Shown piece after piece: positions 26,301 through 41,300 of a DNA stretch of 64,000 nucleotides. Under the pieces are notes generated by a model. It had not been told where the DNA came from. It did no database searches and worked only from the letters and a program-made list of their open reading frames with translations. Position numbers and translations under genes: made by a program. Source of the DNA: Prochilodus magdalenae (taxonomy: Eukaryota; Chordata; Actinopteri; Characiformes; Prochilodontidae). Each line of letters begins with the position of its first letter. The first letter of the stretch is position 1. The stretch is taken from contig JAMWET010003453.1 of NCBI GenBank assembly GCA_024036415.1, forward strand, positions 82,501 through 146,500, given 5' to 3'.

Positions 26301-29300
26301 CCATTAACCTGGGCTGCTGTAGTTGGTTTTACAAGTAACAGAGATACACAATAATAATTTAAAGTTTGTTGAAAGAAAAGAGTATCATTTAAAATAAAGG
26401 AAATCAAAACTGTTTTAAAACCAGAATTTTACTCTTTCAGTTAATAATAAAAGAGAGAATAGTATAGAGGGGATAAAAAAAATGATGAATTAGGGTCAGT
26501 ATAACTGTGGACTGGAGGGCGGGTAAATCCTCACTTTAGATTAGACACAAGGAGATAGGTTTAGTATATCTTTGGATTAGACATGCAGAGGAGTGTGGGT
26601 CAGTATGACTGTGGATTAGACACATTGCGGAGTGTGGGTCATTATGCTTTTGGATCAGACATGTAGCAGAGGTTTGTATGTCTTTGGATTAGACACACGG
26701 GAGTGCGAGACAGAATGACTATAGATTAGACAAATACAGCTTTGCCTGCAGTTTTCATTCTCAGTGCTTTTAAGCAGCCACTCTCGCACCGCCAGGCAGC
26801 TTTACGCTAATACTATGAATGCTGTCAGTCCGTTACTCTACATGCTGCATGTGACTAATATGTGGACATCCTTCTGACTATTGAGCCACACCAACTGCTA
26901 ACAGGTATAAAAACAAGTCATACAGTCTCCATAGACAATCAGTTGTGCCCCGGTGCACTAAGCGAACTCAATGAAGGAATGATTTGAGGAGTTTGGGGTG
27001 GAGGAACCTGAGCGACCCTGACCCACACCTCACTGAACACCTCTGGGTAGTACAGTAGTGTAAGAGTGTTTGGGTGCTTTTCTTCATTAAGCCATTTCAA
27101 AGGGTCTATCTTGCTTGATTGAAGGAACACATGCTTCCTCTCATAGTCAAGTATTGAGGGGGTCATTGATCAGCATGGCTAACACATCATCCGTGAAGTA
27201 TCCTGCTGTGCATATTCACTCTTGATGATGTTCTTTAGAAATTGATCTCAACAAGTACTCCGTACCGAATTAATGTATGTCTAATCCGTTAATGGCTCCT
27301 GTATAGAAGGTTCCTTTTTATTTTACTTAGAAAACATGTTAATGCAAAGCCACCACATATACCCGGACAAATCCATCCTTATAGGAGAAAATAGAAATAT
27401 CCATCAAAGAGGTTCACTTTGAGAACCCTTATGATTCACAGCTAAACTCATTCATGTTCAGATCATGTGATCACAATGAAAGGAAAGTGCACCACTTCAG
27501 GATGTATGTACTGTTTTCCTTCTGTAATATAATATAAAGATGCTGCCATGACCATGAATGATGCCTGTACTGAAAACAGAGAACACAGCATTGCATTGAC
27601 GAACTCCCTGACGACACTTACTTCTACTTTCTGGACGAACCACATGGGTGCTGCTATTGCCAATGCAACAAGCCACACAGCCACTGTAAGACAAAGAATA
27701 CATACACAGGTCATTACCCAGCAGGCCTAGGCAATAAAAATAATTAGCACACTATTCTGTAATTTAAAAACAGCAGTTATTATTATTAGATTTAATAGAC
27801 CAGCTTTATATTTTGCTTTAATTTACATGCTAATTTTTAAACATTTATTGTTTTAAGGAAAATTAAAATCACACATTAAGTAACATAATACTGAGTAACA
27901 CAACAGCTCCTCAAAACTACTTTACTTGTCATTTCACTCAGGAGATCCTTTAGTCCTTTGTCCCAAGAGCCATCAGGCTCTTTGACTCTTCCCAGTGGGG
28001 GAGGGAAGAGGATTAAATCATAGATATATTTATCTGCAGTATTGACACTTCGCTGTATATCCTGTATCTAAATGCCTGGACACTCTAGACACCTAACTTA
28101 AAGACCAATATATGCACATGCTTATTATGTTTATTCAGTATTGTCATTTTCTGCTTAGACCTGCTGATACCTGCACAATAAACATTTCACGTTGCACTGC
28201 ACTGCCTTTTTATCTCCAGTATCCTGGGGCATATTTTAAATTCTTTCTACCTGTCATTTACAGTGCTATTTGTATATTTGTTGACAGACTTTCTTGTATA
28301 TATTTATTGCCTCATTTTAATACAGGGGTTGGCCAATGAAACTGAAACACCTGTCATTTTAGTGTGGGAGGTCTCATGGCTAAATTGGACCAGCCTGGTG
28401 GCCAATCTTCATTAACTGCACATTGCACCAGTAAGAGCAGAGTGTGAAGGTTCAGTTAGCAGGTAAGAGCACAGTTCTGCTCAAAATACTGCAATGCACA
28501 CAACATTATGGGGGACATACCAGAGTTCAAAAGAGGACAGACTGTTGGTGCACGTCTTGCTGGCGCATCTGTGACCAAGACAGCAAGTCTTTGTGATGTA
28601 TCAAGAGCCACGGTATCCAGGGTAATGTCAGCATACCACCAAGAAGGACGAACCACATCCAACAGGATTAACTGTGGACGTAAGAGGAAGCTGTCTGAAA
28701 GGGATGTTCGGGTGCTAACCCGGATTGTATCCAAAAAACATAAAACCACGGCTGCCCAAATGACGCTGTATTGGCCGCAAAGGGAGGCCCTACACCATAC
28801 TAATAAATGATTGTGGTCTAAAACCAGGTGTTTCAGTTTCATTGTCCAACCCCTGTAAGTGTGCTATCTATAGCAGACTTCTGTATCTATAGCGGACTTG
28901 TGTATCTATAGCAGACTTGTGTATTATTTATAGTGTGTAGTTAATTGTTATTAACTTTTGATGAGCCCTCATATGGAAATAAGGGACAACATCAGGGCAT
29001 GGAAACATTAGAGGAGGAATTGGTGGCAAGCGTCTTAAACTGCAAACGGTATATCAATAAATCATCAAAACAACTTGGTTTCTGGATTGCATTCTACCAT
29101 TAACACCATGCAGTGGTAAAAATGCCAGCACAGGTACCACTTTACAGTAAGACTACCATTACAATGGGTTTGTCAGTGGAGACAGTAATTGCAATATTGT
29201 GGTAATGTAATGCCTACCATAGGGTTGTGCTCAGTACCACCATGACCAATTTGAGATTAACTGGGATCAGTTTACTGCTTTACTAACACTTTTGTTAATG

Positions 29301-32300
29301 AGCTGAAAAAGACCAGGTTATACGCTTATATCATGATAGTCACCATTTTGACAATTTCCTGTTAAACACAAGGCTATGGTAGGAGGAATTTGGGAAGTGT
29401 TGTAAGAACAGTGTAAAGCAGTGCTTATATGAAGGAAGAAACGCGAGGTGGGATGGTAATGCTAGTTTGGCACACTCACGTTAGCACATGTCTGATCTTA
29501 AATCACAGGTAAGTAAAAAGAGGGCTTCTAACATTTTAACAAAGGCTCCATATACCAGTTACAACTAACCTAAAAACAGGAGTGTGCCATCTTTGTTTAT
29601 ATGCTGCCAGCTGAGAACCAGAAGGACAGTACAACACAAGCAGAGATATAACGGCCATCTGACCTTAACCAAGTCACTTTCTAGTGTTTCACATAGAAAA
29701 AAACAAAATGGTGAGTATAGCCTATCCATATGCTGCCATGACCCACATGACTTTCACTCAGTCTCCTAATTTTCTAGCATAAATGAGTCTCATTTTAATT
29801 AAATGTCACTTTTTAATTATTTTTTTTAACATTTTAGCATATCAAAAATACTGTTCCCATCACACAGTAACAGTCACATTTAATTATGGCATTTATTAAA
29901 TATCTATTTATATTCAAAACTTATATATATATATATATATATATTTTATATATATATATATATATTTTATTATTATTATTATTATATATAGTTAAATACT
30001 TAAAAATATACATGGAAAGTTCATGTGACCTTTTATATGACCTTATCAGCGGTCAGATTACAGGACCACTGTCAGCTGGAGATAGATAGGCGATACATGG
30101 CTGTTGGTCCCGACTAGTAGATCTGAACATGTTTGTGGGCCTCTGTGGACCTCCTTTTCAGCACCAGTATCAGAGTCTATTATGTAAGTAATGCATTTTG
30201 ACAAATGGCCGTCTGTGTAGATAATAATTCTACCACGGCAAACTGGAGTGGCCTTGATTCGAGATGATTGCCAGCATGACCTAGATATTTGCTACTACTG
30301 CAGCAGTACCTCCATTTAAGGGTAGGCAAATCTGACCTATTCTATAATAAATTAAGCTGGGACTGTATAGGTGAACCAAGAAAGGAGTTTCTGCTCAGAA
30401 TAAGTCCCCCTATGGTCTGAGCAACCAGTTCGCTCTGCTCATTTCCACACCTGAACCGTGCGATCTCTAAATGCTTTCCCTTGATGTTTCACTCTTTTTG
30501 TTAGAAATGAAAAAAGAAACCCCGCATGAAGAATACGTTACTGTATAAGACGCACAGCAGTAGGAATGAGGGCTGTTGACATGCTAAGTTTGGGCACCCT
30601 CAGTCAAAGTTTATTGTGAAGGGATGATGGGAAATGATCCATTTTTTCAAATAAGAAGTAAAGAAGACCTATTTCAAGAACATTTTGAGTAAATCGTCTT
30701 CATTTTATCTTTTACAGCTTTTAAATAACAAAGGAAAAGGGATTGAAGCAAAAGTTTGGGCACCCTGCATGGCCAGTACTAGGTAACACGGATCGCAGTT
30801 TGTGAAAACCTTTTTGTACTCCCTTCTTCCTGACAAAATGCTTCTAGTTCTGTGAGTTTTGTGGACCTGCTTGCATGCACAGCTTGACTGTTAATAACAT
30901 TTGGGTCTGAGGACTGAGAGTCATGGTAAAACTGTACCTTGCACCTCAAAGTAGTCCATTCTGAGAGGCGATTAACATCATTAGAAGCCATCCTCGTCAT
31001 CCGTAGCTGTTTTTCTTTTTTTTTTTTTTGTATTTAAAATTTTTTTTTAATCCATTCTTTTGATTCTTCAACGCAAGTCCAAAACATGATCAGTCCACCT
31101 CGGTTTGTAACAGTTGGGGAGATGTGCTTTCCGTGAAATTCTGAATTTCTCCAAACGTACCCTTGAAACAGGTTTTATATTTTAACTGTTTACAGGTATT
31201 TTAACATTTTCCGAAATGAATCAGCGTTGTTTAGATGTTCCTTTGCAAACTTCTGATGTGCAACACCGAATCTGCTAAATCCTCTTAAAGGTCTTTTGCA
31301 GGTGAATCACAACCCTTGTTTGATGTTCTGGTCTTTTGAGTGTTTCAGTTTTTTTGATCCTTTAGACCTTAACTTGACTTCCACTGTTCCTATTACATTC
31401 CATTTCTGGGATTGAGAAAACAGCTACCTGAAAATGCTTTGCTATCTTATACTTTCTCCTACCTTGTTATCTCTGTCTCCTACCTCGGTTATTTTAATGT
31501 TTAGAGTACTGGGCAGCCTCTTTACAAAACCCAATAACTTCCTATTGTTGGGATAAGGTCTAAAGAGTGGCAGTATTAAATAATACAAATAAATGTTTAT
31601 TTATTAAACACCTTTCATACCATTGGCAGCTCAAAGTCCATTACAGACAGCTGACATCAGTTATGGGGAGAAATACGACATACATACAGGGGTTGGACAA
31701 TGAAACTAAAACACCTGGTTTTAGGGCCTCCTTTTGCGGCCAATACAGCGTCAGTTCGTCTTGGGAATGACATATACTGCGTCCTGCACAGTGGTCAGAG
31801 GGAGTTTAAGCCATTCTTCTTGCAGGATAGTGGCCAGGTCACTACGTGATGCTGGTGGAGGTTTGTCCTTCTTGGTGGTATGCTGACATTACCCTGGATA
31901 CCGTGGCTCTTGATACATCACAAAGACTTGCTGTCTTGGTCACAGATGCGCCAGCAAGACGTGCACCAACAATCTGTCCTCTTTTGAACTCTGGTATGTC
32001 TCCCATAATGCTGTGTGCATTGCAGTATTTTGAGCAGAACTGTGCTCTTACCTGCTAACTGAACCTTCACACTCTGCTCTTACTGGTGCAATGTGCAGTT
32101 AATGAAGATTGGCCACCAGGCTGGTCCAATTTAGCCATGAGACCTCCCACACTAAAATGACAGGTGTTTCAGTTTCATTGTCCAACCCCTGTATATACTC
32201 ACACATATACACAAACATACAAAAATATCATGATAATGTAGTTTTCCCACTGTTTCACAATTGAGTAACTGCAAGAGAAAGTTTAAACCCTCATCACTTC

Positions 32301-35300
32301 TAACTTACAGCTCATTATGTAACGATTAATTGCTGATTAACCTGGCTGCCTTAAGATTCTGATTTAAATGGATTTATAAAAAGACCTTAGCCAAATGGCT
32401 TACATTTGTGGGTTTTCTTCCTCTAATGCTTCTACCTGCAGAGGTGTGTGGGCTTGATCCATAAAATCAAACTTCAGATTTCAGACATCACCCAGCATGC
32501 TGTCAACTGCTGGACAACTTTTAGCTGATTCATTTGGCTGACTTGAGCAGGTGTAGGGGGTTGGAGTGGCTACTGACATTACGATTTATTCAGCAAACTA
32601 GGTGGCAAACGCACAAATGGATTGAGGCTGACCTGCATACAACCCTGATGTAGCGATTATGTCAGTTACATCATACAACCAAATGTATTGCTCAATTTTC
32701 CATGCATTACTTCTGCTTTCATGTTGTATCAGTGATTTAGGAACAGGAATGTTCTTCCTTTTATCACAGTTGAAACAAAATCTTATATCCCCAAAATGGT
32801 AAATTTACAAGAGATTGGATAGGATATAAGGTAAGGTAGGGTAAGATGATGAAGATCCCAGATCCGCCACTTTACATATTTTGTAGGAACTAGGCATTAT
32901 AACCATGTCTGCTATTTAATGCTGTTTTAACAACTGGAATTTTAACACAGTAATTATTATTATTTTTTATAGAATTAACAATTTCATTTAATAAATCCAT
33001 GCAGCTAGAATAAATAGAAATTCATACCTGACTTTTTGTTGACATTGTTAGTGACTTATTGTTAAGTTTTGATGATTTTCAGGTTTTATCTCTTCTCTAT
33101 CTATCTGGTTTGGGGAGTTTTCTGTGTATTCGTCTGATTGAGGGATGTGTCTTTGTGTTTCAGGCTTGTTTAGTGATTTGTGATTGTGTGTTTGCACTGA
33201 CTTAGTAATTTACCTTCGCAGCTAGCAGGGACGATTCCTATAAATTCTAACTGTTGTAATAATGTTTCTTCACACTGTAATCATTTCACACTGGCGTCCT
33301 TAGTGGTTTCAACCTGAATCCAGAATTGGACCATCTAAAGCACATCTAGGATCTACTGGCAGTTTATTTCAGTCCAATGCAGCATAATAGGTGAATGGTG
33401 CTTGACCATGTTTAGTTTGGACTCTGGGTTCGACTAGCTGACTTAAATTTGCATACCTGTACAGATGTTCTCTCTCTGTAAATATTCAGGTCATCTGTAA
33501 CTTTCTATTTTTCAACTAAATCTGTTTTACATCTCTCAGCTTCTTCAGCTTTTTATTACCTTTAGTACTTTTTGACTTTTTTCATTTATCCCCGACCCTA
33601 TTTATTGTTTAGTGTAATTTTCCTTTAGTTTAATACTGTAAATAATCTGTGTTCTGTGTTTTTTTTTGTTACTTGTTTTTGTTACTTGTCATACGTGTTG
33701 CTCTTACCAAGACAAATTCCTTGTATGTGTAACATACTTGGTGAAATAAAGAGATTCTGATTCTGATTCTAAATCAACGGCTCTAAAACACCCATGTGGC
33801 CTCTGCTCAGACTCATTCTCAACAAAAAAACTAAAACTACAAGATGATAAACCAGTGCCTCATTCACTGTTATTGCAAACTGCTCATTGTTTAGTGCTAA
33901 GTACCTGCTAATTAAACAAATACGAAGCAAGGTAAGATTAGACTTTAGACATTTTAAAATTACAGTGGCCATTTGAGTAGTTACAGTACTATCTGTCCTT
34001 TATAGATCTGCAGACTACTGTAACAGTGTGCTACATTATGTTGAGACAGAACTGCTGGATTCATGGCATGTGGGACAACTCATTAGTGCTCAGTTAGCAG
34101 GCCATGACAGTGAATGATAAGTGTATCTCTTTGTTCCTCTCACTCACTTACCGAGCATCCTGATGGAGCTGTGGAGGATGTAGCGGTTGCGGACATGCAG
34201 GGGATAGAGGATGCCCTGGAAACGCTCCACGGCGATGCAAGTCATGGTGAGGATGCTGGTTGCTATGGCAGTCACTTGAAGGAACGGTACCAGCTTGCAC
34301 AGAAAGTCTCCTGCAGAGAGAAATTTATCTAAATTAGTTAAGGTTGAACCAGCACGAATGGCCACGGCTTAAATATTTATTTTCTGTTTCTTACAGTAAC
34401 AAGGGCTCCACCCACCCAAAAAACACAAAAGGCAGTCAGCCTTAATCCTATGGATGAGCACAGTGCAAGCTATTATGCAAGCTATTATTAAAGCAGGCGG
34501 TAAATTCTTGCCAGTTTGTTTTGGGAACAGCAAAAATGTATGACTGTAACTAATTAATACTCTGTAAAGAAGTGTTCGCAATGGTTCTTTGGTATAACCG
34601 CTCTTAAGATTTGATCACCACATTTCAAATACAAGGCAATTTGGATTATTTTATTATAGCTTGATTCTGAAGTGTTCTACAGCTTTCTCAGTCATTTTAG
34701 AATTACTATTGGCATTTTGGCATTTTTGCAAAATGGCATTTTACACGCGAGGTCTTCAGGACTTGCCAAAAGTAACCATCAATGATGTTCAGCACATCAT
34801 TCAGGCTTCGTCGACAGCACCCAGGAGAAAGCGTGAGAAGGGCTTCAAGATGTTCGTCTCAAGTTACATCGATAACTGTACATTGCTGACACACAAAAAA
34901 CATGGACCAAACTTGTGTAGAAACGAATGTCTTTGTCTGATCCTGCAAGCCGTTGCAGCCCAAAACGGGACTGCAGTTGTGAAGCTTCTAGCTGGTGTTG
35001 TAGCTCTTGTCTTTTTCTCTTCAGTGCTTCGTTCTCGTTTGTATCTGCCATTGCTGAGGTCTTCGGAGTAATGCTGTAATCATGATCAGGCGCTATCTGC
35101 ACTTCCATCTCTTGGACGGTGTCAGACGCTGCCAACACCGGGGAAGGGCATCTCGGCCGACGTTGCCAAACATTAAGCCTTGGTGCGGGCATGCTGTAAT
35201 CGTTCCAGGCAAAAAGACAGGGCACCGCTCCTTTGTTGAGTTTTCTCTTTCCCATGGCCGTCACAACAAAGTTGCCTGTGTTGAAATGCCTACTACAGAC

Positions 35301-38300
35301 GCGAGTACTTTGAAGGGGGCTGAAGTTGCCTCTACGAATCTGTGTAAGCCACCGAGCCCGCACCTCAGGATCCACTGGAAACCTATGAAAGCTAATCTCT
35401 GAGTTGTACCTTGAAGAATTAGCACACAGAGGCACACAGCAATATAGAGACGTCTTCTCTTGACGTTGGTACGTCAGTCTTTTCTCCTTTATCTTAAAAA
35501 CACTCATGGTTGCTATTGCTTTCCACAGATTCGCTCAATTCTCCTCACAACTACTACAACCGGAAACAGTGATGCATACCAACCTTAAACCGGAAATTAA
35601 GAGACGCCAATTTTTCATTTTCATCTGCTAGCTCATCCCAATGATATCGGCGTTCCAACCCCAGGATGTTTGCTGTGATTAGGTTTGATCTGGTTGGTCT
35701 GACAGCATGTTTGTTTAATTGGTTTTCGCATAAGGAATGTCAAATTACAATTTTTCCCCACAGGAATGAATGGTGTGCAGAAAATTGTGCGCTCGGCTTG
35801 TATTAAATTGATAGATGTCTATTACACCCTACAATATCACAATGTGTATATCTTATCAATTGGTAGAAATAACCAGCAGAATTGTTACTGTAAAATATTA
35901 TATAAAATTCTAAAATATTATAAACTTCACAACACAGTGACTATTCCATAATATATTAGTACATATTGTAATGCACTAAATCCATGCAATGTACTGACAA
36001 TATCTGCCGGATATGTGGTTTCAGAAGAGCACTATATTGCATTTTGACATAATTTATCTGAATAATTACATATCATCATATAACCCAGCCCTACAGTCAA
36101 CCATGTGGGATATCACTGCAACTACCTTGGGTACCTAGCAACCACTTGGGATTCCATAGCAACATCCTGGTGTCATTTCAGTTCCTGGCAACTCTTCTCG
36201 CCTCTGGAGGTCACTATTACCTTAACACTACCACACACCTGTTTTAGCACGGCTCATTTGTGAACTGTTGAGAGTATTCAATGTGATGTCATGTGTGTGA
36301 TCATTCAGGGTTGAGAATTTACTTATGTAACTTGCAGCTTGTAGTATGTTACTTATGTTACTTATGTAACTTGTAGCATCTTTGGTTTTTGAACCTGGTT
36401 TTTGGGTTTTGAGTTTAAATTGTGTTCTTGACTAGATCTATTCCATATGCATGGTTTGTTGAACTATACAGAGAATATGTTAGACCAAGAAAACATCAGA
36501 TAAACAGCAAGTTAGATCTTTACTCTTAAATCCACAAGTGTTTCTGTCCATCCACGTCTACCGTGAGAAGAAGCTTAATGCTATGGGGCCGAATGGACGA
36601 GTAGCTTTCAAGAAGCTCTCATATCAGGATAAACTGACAATGCAGAAGCAATGTAACTTTTAAAACCTGAAAAAAAACATTCCTGCGGATTTCTTTCGCA
36701 AAACTGAAACAAGTCTGCGGTAAAAAAACAGAAGCTATAATCAAGGTAAAGACTGGACTCAATAAATAGATCTAATATTAGTTATATACTAACTCTACCA
36801 GCTCAAAGACCTAGACTAACATCCAGTTTCTCATTTCCAGCCTAGTGATCCATGCCATCCATCAGTCATGAGCACTATAGCGCTTTTCAGAAACAGCGTT
36901 CTCTTACTGATGAAAATGAAGCACAAATTAGGTGTTTGACTCTGAATGGGTCATTATAGGAAAAGGTCAGATGACCTTTTAAATGTCAAATGAAATGAAA
37001 GGATGAAGCTCTAAATACCATAAGCCTGTTGCCGGCTCTGCAAATGCGTTGTCATCCTAATAGTAATGATGAAGGTACAGCACAATTTATCAATCACCTG
37101 TCTTATTAGGGTGGTCACATGAAATGACCAGGCAGCTAACCGATTTGACTGATTGAAATTGTTCTTTCTCCTCTTTCTCTACACCCAAGGGGGATGGTAC
37201 AGAGAACAAACCCAGTACAGGGCGAACTTGAATGTTGTCAAAAAAAAATTTTTTTAAATGTTTTAATGGTAAATGTAAAGTACATTGTTAAATTATGAAT
37301 TAATTAATTGAACAAAGATTCAACATTATACATGTTTATTGGCAATAGTAAGTGAACCCTCTGAAATCAGTTTGGTGTGGGTAAAAATAAAGGTCAAGAG
37401 GTTCAATCAACTGAATGACAATCCGATGTGAGTGTGGCTGACCCTATACTGTTAAACTCTGTCAACCTCAAAGTGTGATCTTTACAGCATGTAGTTGTTA
37501 GAACGAGTTGGCAGCTCATTAGGCTACAGGCTGGAATGTTAACGTGGGGAAAGCCACTACTCTCTAGCAAGAACACTGCTGCCTGTTTAAAGTTTCTCAT
37601 AGACCATAAAGTCAAACCGAAAATCTTTATGGCTTGAAGAGGCATTACGTAATACATTTAGTTTACTTAATCATAAAATGCCTATTTTGTCATCGGAGCT
37701 TAAACATGTAGGTTGCTAGATAGAACGCAAACATGGCATGCTGCAGTTGTTGAAGCAAGCAAACGAACTGGATCAACAGAGATAACATTCGATTGTACCC
37801 AACCTAAAAAGTATCGGCATCCTTCTAAAAAGCCCCATGACCAAAGCGGAGTAAAACTAAATGTTGGGACTACTGGATGGAGACGTAGGCAGCTTAGAGC
37901 TCAGAAAACTTTAAGACAGATACGGAGGTGCCTAATTTTCTCCTCGGCTAAGGTTCATCACTGCTACTTGTACAAATGGAAAAGTCATTTCAGCATTCGA
38001 GCACTCACATTCACGCTCTGCGGTCTGTGTGCAGCTGGGTTATTGGAGTAATGAGTTTTGAGACAGTCAGTGAAGTGAAGCTTGTGCTAACCCTTGAAAC
38101 CTAAGCTAGCTGACACTCTGTTAAAGGTGTTAAATGCTATCATATGAAAATCCCTGAGCTGGTTTATGATTTGCAAACAATAAAACCATTACAAACGTAA
38201 ACTTTATCTGATCAGCAACGCTGTAGGACTCGTCGCTGCTTGCTGCGGTCGAAGTTTAACATGCTGTCAGTATTACATATAATACCTTTAAATAAGAGAT

Positions 38301-41300
38301 GTTTGGCAAAACTGAAGACTGCATTCCAGCACAAGAATATCATCAACTTTAAAACAGTGATGGTGACAATGTTATTTTTTGGTGGTTTGGAGGTCATGGT
38401 GGTTTGGATGCTGTTGGACCAGGATATCTAATCATAATTTGATAGAGCTAAGAATTCTGAATTCGACAATTTTATCATAGATTGCAGCCATTAATTAAAG
38501 GCCAATTTCCTGTTAATAAATAACAAATCAGAAATTGTAGTGGTAACAGGTCAGTAATAAAACGGTAAAATAATGGCAACAAGTTGTATTCACCTAAAAA
38601 TGACCTGCTTATGTTTTTTTTTAAGCTCTTAATGAATTATAATTAATGAAAATAGAGTAAGTCAGGAATATAAAATCGGTACAGTCCTAAAAAAACTATT
38701 TTTTTTTTTTTTAGTCTTTCTCTGACGATATAAGGTGTAAGAGCAGAATAATAAAAAGAAGAATTTTTACATTCTAGAAAAATATTCATCAAAATGAATA
38801 AAACTTCTTTAGACATAATTTAACTTCTTAAACCATAAATGTCCAAATGTGTGTCTGCTCATCATTGCACCTCATATGAATTTCATAGTTGTGTTGGGAT
38901 AATAAACACCTTTTCCTCATCTACAGTGAGGAAAATAAATATTTGAACACCCTGCGACAGTCATGTTTAGCTTCTTCCATTTTCTAATAATTGCTGATTT
39001 TTGCTGATTGGCAGGTGTTCAAATACTTATTTGCAACTGTAACACACAAATAAATTATTTAAAAAGCCTACATGGTGATTTCCAGGTTTTTTTTGTTTTT
39101 TTTAGATTATGTCTTTGACAGTGGACATGCACCTAAGATGAAAATTTCAGACCCCTCCATGATTTTCAAGTTGCAGGGTGTTCAAATACTGATTTTCCTC
39201 ACTGTATCTTAAGATGACACGTTTTCTACCTCCATCTAGAAACTTACAGGGGTTGACGAACACTATTCCTATTTTTCTGGGCCAACTCATAGTGCCATTT
39301 TATGAATGCCAGATCCACTAGTGTTTTAACAAAGACGTTGCCTCTGTAATGGTGAACATCTCTTTATCTCTTTCATATGGTTTCCAGGCTCTTTTAAGAC
39401 TCTGGGTTTGAGCATTAGTTTTAGGATGCATTAAAAACCCTATGGTTGACTTGGTAGTAATGGATGTATCTTAATTGCTGAAGGCTTTTATAGGCAGGCG
39501 ATGAGTCACAATGGATTGTGCTGCTTGGTCTGACACATCTTCTGTTGACTGGTATAAGGTGTTTTTACTCCTTTGACTGAAACCTAAAGACTGGCCCTCT
39601 GTGTCTTCCTTTTACTTGCAGCATTACACAGACAAACCATGTCTTCTCTATGTCGTTCCCCAGCATCCATGTGCATACTGAAATATTAAATAAACCTCTA
39701 AGACAGTTTCATAGATCATGTTGAAGCAGCCAGATCAAGCTAGCTTGTTTTTTTAAGTTTCAAGTGAGATAACTTTACTTTTTCTTATGGGCAGAATTTG
39801 CTTCCATATAAAACGACAAAGACATTCATCCTGCATAGCCTCCTTCCTGTCCTCCTCTCCAATCAGTTCAATGCCTGGACACACACTTCCTTAAGTTTGC
39901 TGACATATGACAGACGGCGGCTGCTCCCCACGACTCCTTTATTAAGCAAATCCACTGAAGATCTATATAAATTATTATTGCTATATTCAAGTATCAATCA
40001 AATGTTTACAGCTACTCAAAGAAGGTCTATTTTGGTAGCATCATTAAAGCTTAAATCTTTCATCTGCTGTGAATCTTTCATCACGACTGGGGCAAAAAAA
40101 ACAAAAGCAAACAAGCCTGTGCAGCCAGAACTGTTGTAGAAGACAAGGTCAAAGTATCTCGCTATCTAGCTAGATAGTTATTCCCTTTGTGTTGTCATAA
40201 GCAATACCATATTCTTTATATTCAGGTTGTCAACAAGTGATTTACATCATATATATGCTGAACTGTCTGTTGCAGAGTTACGTCTGTGAGTTTGCTGTTT
40301 CTGGAACAAATCAAAATCCGCTTGTAAACTGATCCCAGGTCATTGTCCACTGATTTTAGTACAAGCTCAGGTAAAAATACACTTAGTCTCACTTACGGCA
40401 GCAAGAGAGAGGGTCACATACTTTTGGCAATACAGAAATGTAACGTTAGATTACTCAGTACAATAAATAAAGGAGAAACTACACTGTTTGTGTTCTTTGT
40501 TTTGTATCTACAGTCATGGCCGAAAGTGTTGGCACCCCTGAATTTTTTTCCAGAATATGAAGTATTTCTCCCAGAAAATTATTGCAATTACACATGTTTT
40601 GATATACACATGTTATTTCCTTTGTGTGTATTGGAACAACACAAACAAGGCAAATTTGACAATTTCACACACAACTCCAAAAATGGGCCGGGCAAAATTA
40701 TTGGCACCCTCAACTTAATATTTGGTTGCACACCCTTTGGAAAAAATAACTGAAATCAATCGCTTCCTATAACCATCAACAAGCTCCTTACACCTCTCAA
40801 CTGGAATTTTGGACCAATCTTTTTTTGCAAACTGCTCCAAGTCTCTCATATTTGAAGGGTGCCTTCTCCCAACAGCAAAAAGTTGCAATTTCCCCCTGGG
40901 ATCAATAAAGTATTTCTGATTCTGATTTAAGATCTCTCCATAGGTGTTCAATGGGATTTAGATCCGGACTCATTGCTGGCCACTTTAGAACTCTCCAGCG
41001 CTTTGTTTCCATCCATTTCTGGGTGCTTTTTGAAGTATGTTTGGGGTCATTGCGACCCCTCTTTCTGTTCTCCATGCTTAGTGTGGCACACACAGACACA
41101 CAATGCAAAGATTGAGTCAACTTCTCTCCTTTTTATCTGGTTTCAGGTGTGATTTTTAAATTGCCCATACCTGTTACTTATCACAGGTGAGTTTAAATGA
41201 GCATCACATGCTTGAAACAAAGTTATTTACCCTCAATTTTGAAAAGGTGCCAATTTTTTCCGGCCCATTTTTGGAGTTTTGTGTGAAATTGTCAAATTTG

